From positions 30,707 to 94,706 of the forward strand of contig NZ_QXIO01000013.1 of the NCBI RefSeq assembly GCF_003545765.1: DNA of 64,000 bases, in the 5' to 3' direction. A program made the translations under genes and the position numbers. Source of the DNA: Colwellia sp. RSH04 (GTDB taxonomy: Bacteria > Pseudomonadota > Gammaproteobacteria > Enterobacterales > Alteromonadaceae). The notes below the pieces were generated by a model. That model did not search any database. It was given only the letters and a program-made list of their open reading frames with translations, and had not been told where the DNA came from. Below, in pieces: positions 36,301 to 44,059 of this stretch (its first letter is position 1; every line of letters begins with the position of its first letter).

Positions 36301-37956
36301 TCTATAGCTCTCAGCTTAACGCCAACTGATTTTGGTACAGGAGAAATAACGAGTAAAACAACAGTAAGTCAAATAACTACAGACACAATTATAACGGACA
36401 AAAAAGTTGTTGTTGTTGCACAAAGTATTAACGACAATGAAGGGCAATTGTTCTCACTAGGCTTTAAGGCTTCAGATCATGCGCTTGGTGACCTTGATAA
36501 TGATGGACTAACAGATATTATTCTGGTTTCTTCAACGGAAGAAGATGCTCATCAAGTTCTGCTTAATAAAGGTGCCGGTCAATTTGAGCTTTCTCAATCG
36601 TTTGGAAATGGCCTTATTACTCAGGCATTAGCATTAAACGATATTAACAATGATGGCTTTTTAGATGTTGTTGCTGCTCACTCGCAAGAATTTGCTAGCG
36701 GATATTATTTAAATAATGGTTTTGGTCGTTATGATGAATTCATAGAGTTAGGTGTGTTTAATGCTTCAGGTGTTGTTACAGGCGATTTTAACTCTGATGG
36801 ACTTGCTGATATTGTGTATAGTTTGATTGGAGGTTCTGGTAAAGAAATACTTCTTCAGCCTTTTACTCAGTTAGTTCCACTGCATAAAGTGAGTCAAACA
36901 AATGATATCAGTAATAGCAGTAATCAAAATAGCAATATTTTAATTGAGGATGTTCATTCTGTTGCTGTAGCATCAGGAGACTTTGATGGCGATGGTACTT
37001 TAGATTTAGCGTTTGCCGTTCAAGATGGTGCGTTAGAGCTTATGCTTAATGATGGTGCCGGCACCTTTACTAGGACGTATTTTAGTCAAGCTTGGAGTAT
37101 ATCGGCAATTGAAGTAGCAGATATTAATGCCGATGGCCTTGATGATATGCTTATTGTTAACACCGAAGGCACAAGTATTATTTTAGGTGGCTTCATAGAG
37201 CTTGAGCCCATTAAAATTTCTAATATTGTTGCTGATGATATTGCTGTAGCTGACATTGATAACGATGATGTTGTAGATATTTACTTGATCAATGAGTATG
37301 ACTCTATCGTTAGTTATCGTTATTCTGACGGGGTGAAAAGTCGTAATAATGGAGTTATCGCGATAAACAGTAATAATTCTCTAAGTTTTGCTGATTTGGA
37401 TAGTGATGGTGATTTAGACATTATTTTAACGAGCGATAGTGCTATCGGAAATAATGAAATAAGATTTAATCAAGGTAATGGTTTGTTTGGAGAGCAAACG
37501 GTAGATATTGAAATTGATATGTCTGCTCCTGAGCAAGTAACTGTCGACGATAGTTATCAAGTGTCCTTAACGCTTGCTAATATTGGTCTTGGAAATGCAG
37601 AACAAGTGCAACTCGAATATAGTCTTTCTAACGGTGAAGTTTTAGAAGTAGTAGATAATGTGTTAGGGTGTGAGGTGTTAATAAGTAGTGTTGCTTGTAG
37701 CGTGCCTACTATTGATGCTGGAGAAGTATTAACAATCGATTTATCAATTCATGCGACTACTTTGGGAGAAGACGAGCATAATGTAGTCGTTTCTGTTGTA
37801 AGTTTTGATGATAATCAGAATAATAACCATAGTGTAGCGTTAACTGTTGTTAATGACAAACCAGTAGTAACCCCCCCTAAGAAGAAGAGTGGTTCTATGT
37901 ACATATTAATTATATTATTATTTATGATTGCATGGTCACGAAAGAAAACGATCTAA
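30319..37956 (+). CDS. Giant exported repeat protein (DUF11-like, Ig-like, cadherin-like, VCBS) with GlyGly-CTERM-like tail
   Basis: ATG 30319 is preferred: GAGGGG lies six bases upstream and a signal peptide follows (MASFARFVAVMFACCFSLSANA); ATG 30274 adds 15 residues. Of 2545 residues, about 25-810 hold some six DUF11-like beta modules of about 130 residues with paired Cys. About 830-1610 are bacterial Ig-like modules, including four 95-residue repeats. About 1614-1722 resembles an SbsA Ig-like domain, and 1725-1825 a cadherin-like domain (NDVEMDEDTSINIDVLVND). About 1830-1915 is dystroglycan-type, 1918-2030 DUF11, 2045-2390 VCBS repeats (GDLDNDGLTD, GDFDGDGTLD), and 2400-2515 a last DUF11 unit. 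The end, PPKKKSGSMYILIILLFMIAWSRKK, has the spacer, hydrophobic helix and basic tail of GlyGly-CTERM-type sorting signals. It is probably a long surface adhesin. Confidence 0.85.
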   Translation: MASFARFVAVMFACCFSLSANAAPPSFSATFSPDKIGVGNETTLIFSIINNDSTGIRDIAFTNTLPAGVILANPVNLVSSCSNATVDAVEGDDEIIFSGASLTANSHCALSVSVTSNVVGTHTNTTSDLTSDQGNSGSATDDLVVDAEYLMFDMSTSPSSIVQGEVSTLTIDINNPSASAASSIRSTINLPNGLQVADVSNLTTNCNDTLGTTVAAETTIVLNDAYLLAGAGCQITVDIMSTGAIGELTISSSIAGSTGFVFVSNYGVASTSVDVSRAFATMSFSPNPVTPDSTATLSITLTNYERSFDATNVSFSNDLDATLAGLVATGLPLTNVCGTGSVLAGTSTITLSGGTINAGSSCTIEVPISVPLSAPFGTYLNTTSTFTYDLNGSTVAKNPATGSITVTNGPQLAMEFQQETYAAGEEVFVDFTLTNIDTVNAASNISFTANATEFTAVELGNITTLPANNSCGAGSIFASNYDGTNELFTATDLALAVAGQCTFSVGITLPAASSSGVKLLSTSNVNSTISGSSIVTGGASDTISVVSAPQLTMSLADFSLKSDDSAVITFNLSNNDTVNSATDINFTLDLDGALTGLSATLLPVGDICGAGSTISGTGFLSFASGSLGANSSCNFDVTVTLPSNSPSGSVTLTSSVINAIVASKATTNIAASSSFEVSTLTSSMVFVEDNSDGDTLVLAGDTVDLTFTLTNTDPVHNISNLFFTLNLSQVVSGLSVNTLPADNSCGTGSSMTGTSFLILTGAGIDAGSSCQFTVTLDVGVGVEVGTYNALSSTITFDQNSATITSEVMNASLTVSIDEDILSTISSSVAPLTSISPIPFQIAFSEEIEGLEVSDFSVVNGTANNLVKVSDKLFTFDIVSPTDGATTTVQLLAGNVNELGVGTQQNIDSNLVSVEFDTAALPSAIVNVPANTKVNSGPATATVTYINATEHFLTSDKVNLYFTGTASTLNFVDNETSNSDIVVINGDTANPTITISNLTGDGDLTLGIDAATARNAQGPVDPIANSSEAFSVDNTAPTVSISSAASNPINSSFNVLINFTDTLINSIDTGIVGFAVEDISLTNATLSNFSGSNGSYSATVNPISDGVVALDINAGIAQDAHGNNNLAATKYAISYDTSKPTVSVSASAAVYNSPFTASINFSDDMTGFDLVDLNAVNASLSAFSAISASEYSVLVTPSANGNISLSIAENVAQNAIGNLNQASNVLSVSYDIISPAAVIASSQSEVNGAFSATIDFTESVTGFDINDLTVSNATLSAFTSISAQEYSVIVTPQAAGSVTLVINANVATDIVGNANLTSNTLSVTYDNSAPGVVISSSQSEVNGAFLATIDFTESVTGFDINDLTVTNATLTTFTSVTAQQYTVLVTPQSSGSASVSINADVAIDAVGNFNLASNVLSVSYDNTSPEVVISSAESAVNGAFSATIEFTEDVTGFDVNDFMVTNAALSKFTSVTAQHYTVLVTPQASGNVSLSINANVALDKVGNLNLASNTLSVTYNTDKPTLEITSPGANVNAAFVATFTFSEQVTGFDVSDVNATNASLSQFDAISAIEYTVLVTPIASGEVTLVVYAGAAQNMLGNLSQASNTLTLTYDASAPIIISTTPIDNDSTVANNVAISFNFNKTIEAVSGSEKRIEVLHSNTSTVVASYAASSENVLVQGNTVSLIDELLLTAGESYYVLIDSGAFADELGNLFAGIQNETEFNFTLANSAPIAMNDDVEMDEDTSINIDVLVNDIDEDDNLDSSSITIVSFPENGVASIADGKITYKPTNDFFGVDSFSYTVNDALGIKSNEATVSLVISNVNDLPVLTSETNLTVLPLEVFRYQLVATDVDRDAVSFDIVNLPTWISFDGIDTIEGTATSEDIGKEFTLLVTITDEVEKAVEYELTIAVGTLDETLLKLTQTSTANLVLVGEEVEFTYSIENQGPDFAILDSVAIEIDGTSHISDTPESCVLNSGNDITRLTCFESEQLAAGDSLSIALSLTPTDFGTGEITSKTTVSQITTDTIITDKKVVVVAQSINDNEGQLFSLGFKASDHALGDLDNDGLTDIILVSSTEEDAHQVLLNKGAGQFELSQSFGNGLITQALALNDINNDGFLDVVAAHSQEFASGYYLNNGFGRYDEFIELGVFNASGVVTGDFNSDGLADIVYSLIGGSGKEILLQPFTQLVPLHKVSQTNDISNSSNQNSNILIEDVHSVAVASGDFDGDGTLDLAFAVQDGALELMLNDGAGTFTRTYFSQAWSISAIEVADINADGLDDMLIVNTEGTSIILGGFIELEPIKISNIVADDIAVADIDNDDVVDIYLINEYDSIVSYRYSDGVKSRNNGVIAINSNNSLSFADLDSDGDLDIILTSDSAIGNNEIRFNQGNGLFGEQTVDIEIDMSAPEQVTVDDSYQVSLTLANIGLGNAEQVQLEYSLSNGEVLEVVDNVLGCEVLISSVACSVPTIDAGEVLTIDLSIHATTLGEDEHNVVVSVVSFDDNQNNNHSVALTVVNDKPVVTPPKKKSGSMYILIILLFMIAWSRKKTI
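34024..35160 (+). repeat. Four tandem 285-bp (95-residue) repeats inside the giant gene
   Basis: Units begin near 34024, 34309, 34594 and 34879 with an exact 285-base period. A diverged fifth unit lies just before, near 33740. The first two are close to identical over their starts: bases 34045-34126 and 34330-34411 differ at three positions by eye. The second and third share near-identical stretches in their later halves (the TTTACTTCAGTAACGGCGCA region). This patchwork suggests recent duplication and gene conversion, so the copy number may vary between strains. Confidence 0.85.
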
Positions 37957-37977
37957 ACTGCTTGAACTTCTTTAATA

Positions 37978-38003
37978 AAAGGCACTGATACAGTGCCTTT
38001 TTT
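37978..38003 (+). terminator. Rho-independent terminator after the giant gene
   Basis: A perfect 10-bp stem, AAAGGCACTG/CAGTGCCTTT (37978-37987, 37991-38000) with loop ATA, is followed by further T residues. It lies 21 bases after the stop codon and separates the giant gene from the second polysaccharide locus. Confidence 0.9.
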
Positions 38004-38111
38004 GATTTTATGGGGACTTTTAAGTTATAGAGAAAATACCAACTTAGCATTTAGTTAAAGTTATTAAATATGTTAAGGAGACAATTGAAGAAAGAGGATG
38101 TTATTTAAGTT

Positions 38112-39005
38112 ATGGAAAAAGTTCAGGTTACTTTTGCTATTCCTTATTATAAGAACGAAAGATTGTTAAAAAAAACAATTGAAAGTGTCTTTGCTCAAAC
38201 TGTGGCAAATTGGCGGTTGGTTATTTCCCTTGATTCGCCACTTTCTGCTGATTTTTTACGCTACCTTTCTGAGGTTGATAACTCTCGTATTGAATTGACT
38301 AACAATGAGAGCAAAGGCATAAGCGGAAACTGGAATAATTGCATTGCCTCCTCAACCACTGAATATACAACAATATTGCATTCGGATGATGAATTAAATC
38401 AAGATTACCTATCTGTAATACTTAACCTAATAAAAGAAAAATCTGATTGTGCCCTTTATTTTACAGGAGCAGATATTATAGATATCAACTCTAACAAAAG
38501 GTTTTCTTTTGTTGACAGTGTAAAGGGGATTATTAGGCCAAATCATGGAAAGATTCAAGTGGCAGGCGATAAAGGCTTAGCTAGTTTATTGAAAGGTTGT
38601 TATATATTTTGCCCATCAATTTGTTATAAAACAGACATAATAAAAAAGTATCAATTTATGCCTCAATGGCAAATGGTACTTGATCTAGAGCTATACTCTC
38701 GGTTGTTGTTTAATGGTTATGCTTTTTATGGCTCTAATGAGAAAGCTTATCGATACAGAAGGCATGCCAATAATCAAACGGCTAAGTTAACAAAAGACTT
38801 TCAACGTTTTGATGAAGAGGTAAGGATCTATAGTGCCATCTCTAAACAGGCCAAAAAAGATAACTGGTCTATAACTGAAATGGTCGCTGAGAATAAAAGA
38901 ATAATAAAACTACATCTGTTGTTTTTGTTCTGTAAATCAATGGCCCGTATGAGACTCAGAAGTGCCGTAACTATTATTAAATATTATTACCGTATCTTTT
39001 GGTAA
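38112..39005 (+). CDS. Family 2 glycosyltransferase
   Basis: The 297-residue enzyme shows the GT2 N-terminus FAIPYYKNERLLKKTIESVFAQT, a SNWNNC-type region ISGNWNNCIASS, and LHSDDEL as the metal-binding DxD. A predicted acceptor region follows (MVLDLELYSRLLFNGY). The C-terminal ~70 residues are helical and basic, perhaps membrane-associated. It begins the second polysaccharide locus. The donor sugar cannot be read from sequence. Confidence 0.85.
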   Translation: MEKVQVTFAIPYYKNERLLKKTIESVFAQTVANWRLVISLDSPLSADFLRYLSEVDNSRIELTNNESKGISGNWNNCIASSTTEYTTILHSDDELNQDYLSVILNLIKEKSDCALYFTGADIIDINSNKRFSFVDSVKGIIRPNHGKIQVAGDKGLASLLKGCYIFCPSICYKTDIIKKYQFMPQWQMVLDLELYSRLLFNGYAFYGSNEKAYRYRRHANNQTAKLTKDFQRFDEEVRIYSAISKQAKKDNWSITEMVAENKRIIKLHLLFLFCKSMARMRLRSAVTIIKYYYRIFW

Positions 39006-39106
39006 ATTATTATTAATATAACCTTGTGTGTCTTATTATAAATATATTAAAAGTAACTTTTGAATTGAGTTAATCATCTAGTAAGTTAATCCTCGAATTT
39101 AACAAG

Positions 39107-39145
39107 CAAACACCTTATAATTCATCAAATTTTTTAAGGTGTTTG
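39107..39145 (+). promoter_or_regulatory. Hairpin enclosing the ribosome-binding site of the downstream GT2 gene
   Basis: Perfect 11-bp arms CAAACACCTTA (39107-39117) and TAAGGTGTTTG (39135-39145) enclose a 17-base loop. The right arm contains AAGGTG, the only good Shine-Dalgarno for the TTG start at 39150, paired to CACCTT. The stem is followed by TCTTTT, so it could also act as a weak terminator for the upstream gene. Either attenuation or a structure-controlled ribosome-binding site fits. Confidence 0.6.
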
Positions 39146-39149
39146 TCTT

Positions 39150-39872
39150 TTGAGTGAAAGAGAAATTTGTATAGTAATGCCAGCAATGAATGAGGGAGCC
39201 ACCATTTTTGATATGGTTTCATCTGTTGTAGCTTTAGGCTATCAAATAATTGTTGTAGATGATGCCAGCTCAGATAACACTGTTAAAGAAGCCAAGAGAG
39301 CCGGTGCAAAAGTGTTGTGCAATATTCAAAACTTAGGTGCTTGGAAGGCAACCCAAACAGGGCTTAGGTATGCTGAAAGCCTAGGTTTTCATATAGTTAT
39401 TACTATGGATGCCGATGGACAACATGACCCTAAAAATATTCCGTTATTAGTAAGTCAATATGCAAAAGGTGCTGATGTGGTTATCGGGAATTGCACTGAG
39501 CGAGGAAGTCTTGGTAGACATGTTGCTTGGACGTTCTTTAAACGTTTAAACCGATTAAATGTTAGTGATATTACATCAGGGTTCAGACTATATAATGAGG
39601 TAGCATTAAGTTGCTTAAGTTCAAGGCAGGCCACTATGTTAGAATATCAGTGTATTGGTGTTTTAATTATGATGAGAAACTTGAAGTTAAATATTGTTGA
39701 AGCGTCAGTTCCTATGAACAAAAGAGAGAGTGGTATTTCACGAATATTTCATTCTTGGATGGCCGTTGGGTATTATTTGGCATATAGTAGCCTATTGTCA
39801 TTTGCTAAAGCTTTCCCAACAAATAAAGATAAGTATAAAAATAGAGTAACAAGGTTTAAGAACATTGACTAA
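39150..39872 (+). CDS. DPM1/ArnC-like family 2 glycosyltransferase, TTG start
   Basis: This 240-residue enzyme resembles the dolichol-phosphate mannose synthase-like group: VMPAMNEGATIFDMV, IVVDDASSDNTV, MDADGQHDPKNIP (DxD) and DITSGFRLYNEV are all in their usual places. Such enzymes transfer a sugar to a polyprenyl phosphate. No other start fits, and TTG 39150 is nine bases from AAGGTG, which is held in a hairpin. It overlaps the DUF2304 gene by eight bases, a frequent pairing in polysaccharide loci. Confidence 0.88.
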   Translation: MSEREICIVMPAMNEGATIFDMVSSVVALGYQIIVVDDASSDNTVKEAKRAGAKVLCNIQNLGAWKATQTGLRYAESLGFHIVITMDADGQHDPKNIPLLVSQYAKGADVVIGNCTERGSLGRHVAWTFFKRLNRLNVSDITSGFRLYNEVALSCLSSRQATMLEYQCIGVLIMMRNLKLNIVEASVPMNKRESGISRIFHSWMAVGYYLAYSSLLSFAKAFPTNKDKYKNRVTRFKNID

Positions 39873-40233
39873 TCCACAAATTGTTTCATCAGTTATAGCA
39901 TTAACACTTGCTGTTATTATTTATTGGTTGGTCAGACGAGATCATTTAGCGCCTAGGCTAGCACTTCGCTGGGTATTCGTTGCTAGCATTGTTTTAATCT
40001 TAGGAACTTTTCCAGTTATTATTGATTGGATCGGTGTTGTGGTAGGTGTGGCGTATCCTCCTATAATCGCTGTTGTTGTGGGCTTAGGAGCACTGTTAAT
40101 TAAAGTGCTTTTGCTTGATATTGAAAAAACCAAAGCAATGATAACGCAAGATAGAATAATTCAAAAATTGGCTATATTAGAGGCTGAACTCGAGTCATTT
40201 AAAAGCAAAGATGAAGAATCAAAAAAGCATTAG
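39865..40233 (+). CDS. DUF2304 small membrane protein, GT2 partner
   Basis: The 122 residues start at TTG and contain three hydrophobic segments with the pattern typical of DUF2304, including RRDHLAPRLALRWVFVASIVLILGTFP split across the first loop. A charged coiled-coil tail (about 92-122) follows. DUF2304 proteins are usually encoded next to DPM1-like GT2 enzymes and may hold them at the membrane. The 8-base overlap indicates translational coupling to the preceding enzyme. Confidence 0.8.
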   Translation: MTNPQIVSSVIALTLAVIIYWLVRRDHLAPRLALRWVFVASIVLILGTFPVIIDWIGVVVGVAYPPIIAVVVGLGALLIKVLLLDIEKTKAMITQDRIIQKLAILEAELESFKSKDEESKKH

Positions 40234-40311
40234 CTAAAAGCAATGTTGGTAAACCTACTAGAAAGTGGTCTTGTAAGTCATTTAACTTATATAGAGTTTT
40301 AAAAAAATACT

Positions 40312-41349
40312 TTATATATCAACCAATTGTTTGTCGTTTATATAGCTAGCAGATATTTCTTCCTTGTTATCTGTATTCAATGCTAAATAATCGTTTATCG
40401 CTTTTTGGTAACCTTTCATCACGTTAATGTATTGTTGTTGCTCTTCTTTTTTAATTATTATTTTAATTAGACTTGAAGCTTGTCTTGTTAAAGAAAAGCT
40501 TCCAGGAGATACGCTATTCTTGCCTGCAAGAGAGGCTTTTATATTATCTATATCAGAATTAAGAAAGCTTATGCCTGCAAAGGAGTATAGCGTTCTAAAC
40601 TCCTGTTGGGGGTCTTTACAAACATCTTCGTATCTCACCACTTTTACCTGTGAATGATTATTCGAGTTCCTTAAGGTACTTTTTACAAAACCTTCAACCC
40701 AGCCTTGTAAGTAGCCCATTTGATAATCTAACCCTTGCTGTAAAATTTTAGGATTTTGACAAAGTATCTGTTCAAGGGTTTTAGGTGCAACTTTTCTAGA
40801 TAGTACATCTTTAGGCTTCCACTTTAATGCTTGGTAACTTTTAAATATCGAAAAGGGGTGTCTTATTAAGTAAATAAGTACTGCAGGTATTGTTTGGTAA
40901 TAAGGTATCAATAATGGGTTAACTTCTTTAATGACTAATTTTTTGTCATTTTCAGGCGAGAGCCATTGTTTGGGAAATGGTATAACTCCACTAGTAAAGT
41001 TTGGTTTACTGCTAAAAGCCATATCAAGGTAAGATTTATATATGCTCCAATCTTCGCAACTTAATTGATCAAATACCGATATCCTATTAGGTTTACTTAA
41101 AGTATAACTTGTTGTTGCAGGCTCTCGTAAGTATCGCACATTGTTACTTTGTCCCAAAATAGAGCCTATCCAGCTAGAACCACTTCGCGGCATAGATAGC
41201 AGTAATACAGGTGTAGAAGTTGAAGTAAATGAATGGTTTTTTAGAAAAAGCAATTTAGGAGATTGGATGTAAAGCTTTAACTTAAAAATATGCTTCTTCA
41301 AACTGAATGGAAGTATACCTATGAATTTACGTTTTAATTTTATCGACAT
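40312..41349 (-). CDS. Sulfotransferase family protein
   Basis: This 345-residue protein carries the PAPS 5'-phosphosulfate loop LLSMPRSGSSWIGSIL (about residues 50-65) and the 3'-phosphate site YLIRHPFSIFKSYQ (about 159-172). These are standard for Sulfotransfer_1/3-type enzymes. It lies 34 bases downstream of a flippase gene on the same strand and probably shares its transcript. It would sulfate the polysaccharide of the second locus or its lipid-linked repeat unit. It is the third sulfotransferase-type domain in the window. Confidence 0.82.
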   Translation of the reverse strand: MSIKLKRKFIGILPFSLKKHIFKLKLYIQSPKLLFLKNHSFTSTSTPVLLLSMPRSGSSWIGSILGQSNNVRYLREPATTSYTLSKPNRISVFDQLSCEDWSIYKSYLDMAFSSKPNFTSGVIPFPKQWLSPENDKKLVIKEVNPLLIPYYQTIPAVLIYLIRHPFSIFKSYQALKWKPKDVLSRKVAPKTLEQILCQNPKILQQGLDYQMGYLQGWVEGFVKSTLRNSNNHSQVKVVRYEDVCKDPQQEFRTLYSFAGISFLNSDIDNIKASLAGKNSVSPGSFSLTRQASSLIKIIIKKEEQQQYINVMKGYQKAINDYLALNTDNKEEISASYINDKQLVDI

Positions 41350-41383
41350 TGAACTAAAGGAAAAACTATTTATATTAATTATT

Positions 41384-42703
41384 TTAATTCAATTGCTTTC
41401 TTTTAGATAGTAAAATGTCGCTCAAAAACTTCGGCCAAGTTAGCATTGCAATAGTCATCAACAGCATAAATGGTCGAGTTTCTTTGTATATGACTAAACT
41501 CAAGAAACTTGCGATCATATAGGATATAAGAGTTGACCAGGCCGCACCTATTCCTCCGTATTTGGGTATGAAAATGATATTTAATATCACATTACTGATA
41601 GCTCCAGCACCGTGACTTATTAAACTGAATTTATAGTTACTTTCAATGATTAACCATTTGCTAAGTATTGCTCTTTGAAAAATAAATAATGTTGCAAAAA
41701 TGTGAATATTTAGTATGGCTGCGCTATTTTGATATGCTTTCCCATATATAAGTTCGATAATAGACGAGGAAAATAGGAAAGTTATTAGACTAATAAAAAA
41801 GGCTATCGCGATTAAAATACTGAGAATAGTTAACAATAGTTTTTTGAATTCTTTCTGTGAAATTTGTTTTATTTTTATGAGTTTTGGATTAAATGAGTTT
41901 GCGATTAAAATCGGAAACACATACCAGAACTCAGATAATTTTGCTGCTACAGCATAATGTGCAACTTCTTCTGGACCATAGTAACTTGCTAACATAACTT
42001 GATCTATTTTTAGGTAAAGAGCTGCAGCAACACCAGAAAATAATAACCATTTCCCTTTCCCGATTAAGTGAAATATGGTTCGTTTATTCAACGTTCTTAC
42101 ATCTTTATTAAAAGATGGTTGTTTGTGGGTGTAATATAAGAACATATAGCAAGCTGATATTGCGACAAAGTCTAGGCCATGAAGGATGATTAATACTTGT
42201 AAATTGGCCCCTTTAAGTATTGCTATTATTTTTAATAAATTTGTGATGAATAATATTGGTAACCTTACTCTTAAAGTAATTATTACTTTTTCTTTTGCAA
42301 GAAAGAAGTGTTCTACTAAATAAAACACCGTGAAGCTTTGTAAGGTAAGTAAGAATATAATATTGGTTAACTGCGCTTTGTTCTCAGTAATAATATATGC
42401 AACAAAGCCACCAATAATTATACTAAACAGCCCTCCAAGTCCCCTAAGTGCAAGTGCATTTAAAAATAGGTAATGACTTCTTTGAGGGTATAGCACAAAG
42501 TATTTTGTGACGACACTTGCTAAGCCCATCGTACATAAAGGTATAAATAGGGCTGAAAATGATGTGATATAAGCAAACTGGCCAAACAACTCAGGCCCAG
42601 CAATGCGAGCTATTAGTACACTGGTTAAGAATGCCATACCTAGCAGTATTACCTTTTCTACAATAAGTAACAGGCTGTTTTTGATGTTTACAGAATGTGA
42701 CAT
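41384..42703 (-). CDS. Polysaccharide flippase (Wzx/MATE-like)
   Basis: The 439 residues carry about 12 predicted membrane helices. The first is preceded by the typical N-terminal segment, with VLIARIAGPELFGQFAYITSFSALF matching the LARxLGPxxFGxxxxxxS pattern of Wzx/PST flippases. It would flip a lipid-linked repeat unit across the inner membrane. A second flippase of the same family lies at 48113-49450 on the other strand. Two flippases in one locus suggest either two repeat units or a recently acquired two-gene module (flippase plus sulfotransferase). Confidence 0.85.
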   Translation of the reverse strand: MSHSVNIKNSLLLIVEKVILLGMAFLTSVLIARIAGPELFGQFAYITSFSALFIPLCTMGLASVVTKYFVLYPQRSHYLFLNALALRGLGGLFSIIIGGFVAYIITENKAQLTNIIFLLTLQSFTVFYLVEHFFLAKEKVIITLRVRLPILFITNLLKIIAILKGANLQVLIILHGLDFVAISACYMFLYYTHKQPSFNKDVRTLNKRTIFHLIGKGKWLLFSGVAAALYLKIDQVMLASYYGPEEVAHYAVAAKLSEFWYVFPILIANSFNPKLIKIKQISQKEFKKLLLTILSILIAIAFFISLITFLFSSSIIELIYGKAYQNSAAILNIHIFATLFIFQRAILSKWLIIESNYKFSLISHGAGAISNVILNIIFIPKYGGIGAAWSTLISYMIASFLSLVIYKETRPFMLLMTIAMLTWPKFLSDILLSKRKQLN

Positions 42704-43027
42704 TTTAAGGTGTGTTTTTAGTTATAAATAGGTATATTGCACTTAATATAACATGAAATTCGAATAGTTTTAGAATCAAAATCTCTGTATTTAATATGCA
42801 GTGATTTTCACTCATAAAACAGAAAAATAAAAAGTACTTTGTAATAGTACAATGATTTTTCCCTGTAAATATAGGATATAATCTTTATGCTTTAAGAACG
42901 ATTTACTTATAGATAGAGTAGTGATTTTTAAGTTTCTAGTTAACAGCATTTAATGTAGAATACTCAATCTTTTTATAGGGCTATAGACGCATAACAAGTG
43001 CGCTATGTTTATTTTTGGGTTTCTAAG
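42704..43027. other. Divergent intergenic region with a possible promoter
   Basis: This AT-rich region separates the minus-strand flippase from the plus-strand glycosyltransferase. A perfect TATAAT occurs at 42877-42882 on the plus strand with only a poor -35 (GATTTT 17 bases upstream). It is a weak candidate promoter for the wecG/wzz/wzy run. Part of the end (42998-43027) is coding only if the downstream gene starts at GTG 42998. Nothing else was recognised. Confidence 0.35.
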
Positions 43028-44059
43028 TTGAATATTTTGTTATTAACGAACATGGGGAGATGTGAAGAGTCACCCGCATCAGGTGAATTTGTTCGTCGAC
43101 AGTTTTCTGCCATTCAAAATATTTCTTCTGATGAGCTAAATCTTCAATACTTTGAAATGCCTCCAGCGGCACTTGCAAAGAAATCTACATTTAAACGCTA
43201 CGCGGTGTTCTTTTCTTCCTTTGTAAAAAAACACCTATTTTCTAGAACAAAGTATTCCGTACTTCATGTCCACTTTTTCTTCCCTACAATTTTATTGGCG
43301 ATATCCTACAAATTATTTAGAAATCCAAAAGTAAAAATAGTAACAACTTTTCATGGTAATGATGTATATGCCTATAAACATTCACCTTGGTGGTATAAGT
43401 TGTGTCACTCGTTTGTCGAACACTCTATTTTTGTAACTGCAAGACTAAAACAAAATTTCTACAAGCAAGATATAAAGCACTCTATTTTATGTGCTGGTTT
43501 GTTGCCAATATTTAGCGTAGACGCGACTGTTAATAAAAAATATGATTACATCTTTGTTGGTACGTTAGATAAAAATAAAGGAGCGCTTCGTTTAAAAGAG
43601 TTTGCTCAAAAGCTACCTGAAGAAATGTCAATTGTCATTGTTGGTTCTGGGCCATATCAGGGTGATTTTAAAAAACTTTCTGAGCGAAACAACATTGTTT
43701 ACCATTATTTTTGTGATGCGCAAAAGTTAGTTGGTTTATATCAACAGACAAAGTGGTTAGTAAACTTAAGCTTTAATGAATCATTTGGCTTAGTTATTTC
43801 TGAAGCAATGGCCTGTGGATTACCAGTGATAGCAACGAAAACTGATGGTTCGTTAAGTCAAATATCCCATCAAGAAAATGGCTTTATTCTAGAGCAAGGT
43901 GATTCATTAAGTGATCAACTGTTAAGTATCAATAAACAATGTACGACTGAGAAATACCGAACCCTCTCGATTAGAGCACAAAATAGCGTGGAAAAATTCC
44001 TTTTGCCGTATGTGGCAAAAGAAGTAAAAAAAATATACTTTGAGGTTACTCGTAAGTGA
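43028..44059 (+). CDS. Family 4 glycosyltransferase
   Basis: TTG 43028 is chosen because it yields the family-like N-terminus MNILLLTNMGRCEES. GTG 42998 would add ten residues with no family counterpart. The GT-B fold is shown by GEFVRRQF near the N-terminus, FHGNDVYAYKHSPWW in the first domain, YIFVGTLDKNKGA at the start of the second, and FNESFGLVISEAMACGLPVIATKTDG, the GT4 donor-binding E-x7-E region. It ends with a four-base overlap (GTGA) with the next gene. It adds one sugar to the repeat unit. Confidence 0.85.
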   Translation: MNILLLTNMGRCEESPASGEFVRRQFSAIQNISSDELNLQYFEMPPAALAKKSTFKRYAVFFSSFVKKHLFSRTKYSVLHVHFFFPTILLAISYKLFRNPKVKIVTTFHGNDVYAYKHSPWWYKLCHSFVEHSIFVTARLKQNFYKQDIKHSILCAGLLPIFSVDATVNKKYDYIFVGTLDKNKGALRLKEFAQKLPEEMSIVIVGSGPYQGDFKKLSERNNIVYHYFCDAQKLVGLYQQTKWLVNLSFNESFGLVISEAMACGLPVIATKTDGSLSQISHQENGFILEQGDSLSDQLLSINKQCTTEKYRTLSIRAQNSVEKFLLPYVAKEVKKIYFEVTRK

